From Caryophanales bacterium (GTDB lineage Bacteria; Bacillota; Bacilli; JARBTR01), in NCBI GenBank assembly GCA_029240105.1, contig JARBTR010000007.1, forward strand, positions 1 through 64,000: a DNA stretch of 64,000 bases, in the 5' to 3' direction. Made by a program: the position numbers and the translations under genes. Below are positions 62,251-64,000 of the stretch, one piece after another. How positions within the stretch are numbered: position 1 is the first letter of the stretch; each line of letters starts with the position of its first letter. Under the pieces are notes generated by a model that saw only the letters and a program-made list of their open reading frames with translations, was not told the DNA's origin and ran no database searches.

Positions 62251-62357
62251 TGCTTATCCTTTTTGTTTGAATCTAATTAAAAAATACTAAAAATAGGTCA
62301 TATAGAATATTTTATCGTAAAACAGAAAGATTTTATGATTTTTTTGGGGGTACCTAA

Positions 62358-63215
62358 ATGAAAAAAATGATTGAAGAGTGGGTTCGTAAGGAAGCAGTCC
62401 GAAAGCTAAAAAGTAAAGATATGCGGAATACAATTAAGATTATTGGAAAAGGTCAATTTGATCAGAATGGTAAAGTTCAAATCACTTGGAAATATGTCAT
62501 GAAGCAGGGTGACCATTTTTATATTTCAGAGTTAGCTGAAAATAGAGAATGTTCAAACATGCGTGAAAATCTAGATGATTTGCTATTGGATTACCAAGAG
62601 TCCGAAAAGTGGAAGAGTGATCCGCTAGAGGAGAACATCTATATAGATGTTGAAGCAGAAGAGATGATTGAAAAAGAACTAATTCATAATCTACAGGGTG
62701 AAGAATCAGATTTATTTTATAAAATGCCTCGTGAAAATCGGTCACCCTATAATCGTCATAAAGCAGTTCATTACGCGGAAAGATGGTGGAACAGTCGGAA
62801 TCCAGCATATCCAAAGTTCAAAGACGACTGTACAAACTATATTTCACAATGCCTAGCAGCTGGTGGTTTCCCTATGACAGGGTTTGGGAATCGTAATAAA
62901 GGCTGGTGGTATCGCAACGGAAAGTACTCCTTTAGTTGGTCTGTTGCACATGCCTTGTTATTATTCTTGGCAGGTTCCAGATTTACACGTGAGGTTAAAA
63001 CTGTTGACAAACTAATGTTAGGAGACATCATTTGTTATGATTTTGAGGGAGATGGTCGTTTTAATCATAATACAATCATAACTGGAAGGGATGCTAATGG
63101 TCAGCCACTTGTGAATGCACATACTTATGACAGTAGACAGAGGTATTGGGAATACAAGGATTCATCAGCTTATACCCCGAAAATTCGTTATCGTTATTTT
63201 CATATATTAGATTAG
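62358..63215 (+). CDS. Amidase-domain protein (Amidase_6, YhbB-like)
   Basis: The 285-residue protein has an N-terminal half without a recognised domain and a C-terminal Amidase_6 domain. The catalytic Cys is in FKDDCTNYISQCLAAGG near residue 155 and the His in FNHNTIITGRD. SPYNRHKAVHYAERWWN marks the domain start. No signal peptide is visible. B. subtilis YhbB has the same domain and a similar gene neighbourhood. TTTGGGGGTACC precedes the ATG. Confidence 0.85.
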   Translation: MKKMIEEWVRKEAVRKLKSKDMRNTIKIIGKGQFDQNGKVQITWKYVMKQGDHFYISELAENRECSNMRENLDDLLLDYQESEKWKSDPLEENIYIDVEAEEMIEKELIHNLQGEESDLFYKMPRENRSPYNRHKAVHYAERWWNSRNPAYPKFKDDCTNYISQCLAAGGFPMTGFGNRNKGWWYRNGKYSFSWSVAHALLLFLAGSRFTREVKTVDKLMLGDIICYDFEGDGRFNHNTIITGRDANGQPLVNAHTYDSRQRYWEYKDSSAYTPKIRYRYFHILD

Positions 63216-63403
63216 AGGAAATTTGAATTCACTCATTGTAAATAAAATTAATCCAATAATAGATAAAAGGAACAGTTTGGATGATATAATATTCGATAAA
63301 AATAAAAGAAGATGGACAATTATTCTTAAAAGTTATAAGTCAGAATTACTTGCTTTTATTGAATTATGCGAAAGCTCAACCGTACATTTTATGGAGTGAA
63401 AAA

Positions 63404-63880
63404 ATGGCATTACATATTGTTTTATATCAACCACTGATTCCAGCTAATACAGGAAATATTGCACGTACTTGTGCTGCAACAAATACGAAACTGCACTTAA
63501 TCCGTCCACTTGGATTTTCAACAGATGATAAGCAATTAAAACGGGCGGGCCTTGATTATTGGGAACATGTTGATATCACCTATTACGATTCAATTGAGGA
63601 ATTTTTAGAGAAAAAAAGTGGTGAATTTTTTTACATTACGAAGTTTGCTAAAAATATATATAGTGATTCCCTGTACGGTGATGTTTCTAAAGATTATTAT
63701 TTCATTTTTGGACGTGAGACAACTGGCTTACCCAAAAATTTATTAGAAGAACATCCTGAGCGAGGTCTGAGATTACCCATGAATGATGAGCATGTCCGTT
63801 CGCTAAATCTCTCAAATACAGCCGCTATTGTTATTTATGAAGCTTTAAGACAACAGATTTTTCCTACATTAGATTTGTAA
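63404..63880 (+). CDS. trmL: tRNA (cytidine/uridine-34-2'-O)-methyltransferase
   Basis: The protein is 158 residues from ATG 63404, chosen because GGAGTG lies seven bases upstream; an in-frame upstream start at 63350 has none. SPOUT-family motifs are LYQPLIPANTGNIARTCAATN, FGRETTGLPKNLL and LPMNDEHVRSLNLSNTAAIV. TrmL (CspR/YibK) methylates the wobble base of tRNA-Leu isoacceptors. A terminator follows. Confidence 0.94.
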   Translation: MALHIVLYQPLIPANTGNIARTCAATNTKLHLIRPLGFSTDDKQLKRAGLDYWEHVDITYYDSIEEFLEKKSGEFFYITKFAKNIYSDSLYGDVSKDYYFIFGRETTGLPKNLLEEHPERGLRLPMNDEHVRSLNLSNTAAIVIYEALRQQIFPTLDL

Positions 63881-63895
63881 ATTATTAAATAAAAC

Positions 63896-63949
63896 AAAAA
63901 GAACAACTAGCTTGAAGCAATACATTTCAAGTAAGTTGTTCTTTTTTTT
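63896..63949. terminator. Bidirectional terminator
   Basis: AAAAAGAACAAC ... GTTGTTCTTTTT outer stem with an inner TTGAA / TTTCAA stem, between converging genes. Confidence 0.8.
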
Positions 63950-63960
63950 GAGAGTAAGTT

Positions 63961-64000
63961 TTATCCCATCATATCTTCACGTGTGAAGACAACAAATGAG
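63961..64000 (-). CDS. C-terminal end of a truncated gene
   Basis: The last 40 bases read on the minus strand as SFVVFTREDMMG and stop at complement 63961-63963. The codons and the terminator beyond its stop suggest a real gene running off the window. Too little is present to name it. Confidence 0.4.
   Translation of the reverse strand, partial: SFVVFTREDMMG

Overview
The window is AT-rich Firmicute DNA (roughly one third G+C by eye). It has strong GGAGG-type ribosome sites, frequent TTG starts, two T-box leaders, YjcZ-type sporulation peptides, a bacilliredoxin-family protein, and a queG / amidase / trmL neighbourhood like that of Bacillus. I read it as the chromosome of a spore-forming Bacillaceae species; the genus is not decidable by eye. 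No complete rRNA, complete tRNA or CRISPR array is present.

Layout. 1-5.5 kb is a patchy accessory region: small hypothetical genes, a decayed HAD hydrolase, and three 3'-end fragments of a tRNA-Leu(CAA), each followed by near-identical terminators, probably footprints of integration events. 5.5-16 kb holds a membrane-anchored coiled-coil protein, a frameshifted BIG2-type lipoprotein, a metallophosphoesterase, a hydroxypyruvate/glycerate module (2-hydroxyacid dehydrogenase plus glycerate kinase), a stand-alone trpB behind a tryptophan T-box, a rubrerythrin-like protein and a C39-like peptidase. 16-20 kb is a compact cluster: autoregulated XRE regulator, two SAM methyltransferases, a radical SAM/SPASM protein and an alpha/beta hydrolase with a Cys nucleophile. 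It has no pathway I recognise and is a leading candidate for an undescribed system. At 20.54-21.63 kb is a transposase-less cassette with perfect 23-bp inverted repeats and an 8-bp target duplication.

21.7-35.2 kb is metal and sulfur handling: a DUF2318 lipoprotein, an HMA / SafE / double-cupredoxin fusion, csoR, a duplicated-domain lipoprotein, copA, a CstR-like persulfide sensor, a CoA-disulfide reductase-rhodanese, a membrane Fe-S / cytochrome b pair with two CsoR-family operators, a divergent bacilliredoxin and a stand-alone cupredoxin lipoprotein. 35.3-41.5 kb has a TetR-ABC exporter operon, ScdA-type Fe-S repair protein with an Fnr-like regulator, and a Ku plus ATP-dependent ligase NHEJ pair. 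41.7-50.7 kb has two YjcZ-like peptides, a hydrolase, an EamA transporter, a frameshifted methyltransferase, cydAB, and an amino-acid ABC importer behind a second T-box.

51-55.7 kb is a second unusual cluster: an acidic Cys-rich small protein, two paralogous ATP-grasp ligases and a Mur-type ligase, the enzyme classes that build peptides without ribosomes. 56-58 kb is the pseudouridine catabolic pair psuK-psuG. A 263-bp MITE with its own 8-bp target duplication sits 27 bp upstream of the psuK start, and a second copy in opposite orientation lies 2.9 kb away. The right end carries a universal stress protein, queG, a nitroreductase, a secreted thermonuclease, an amidase and trmL.
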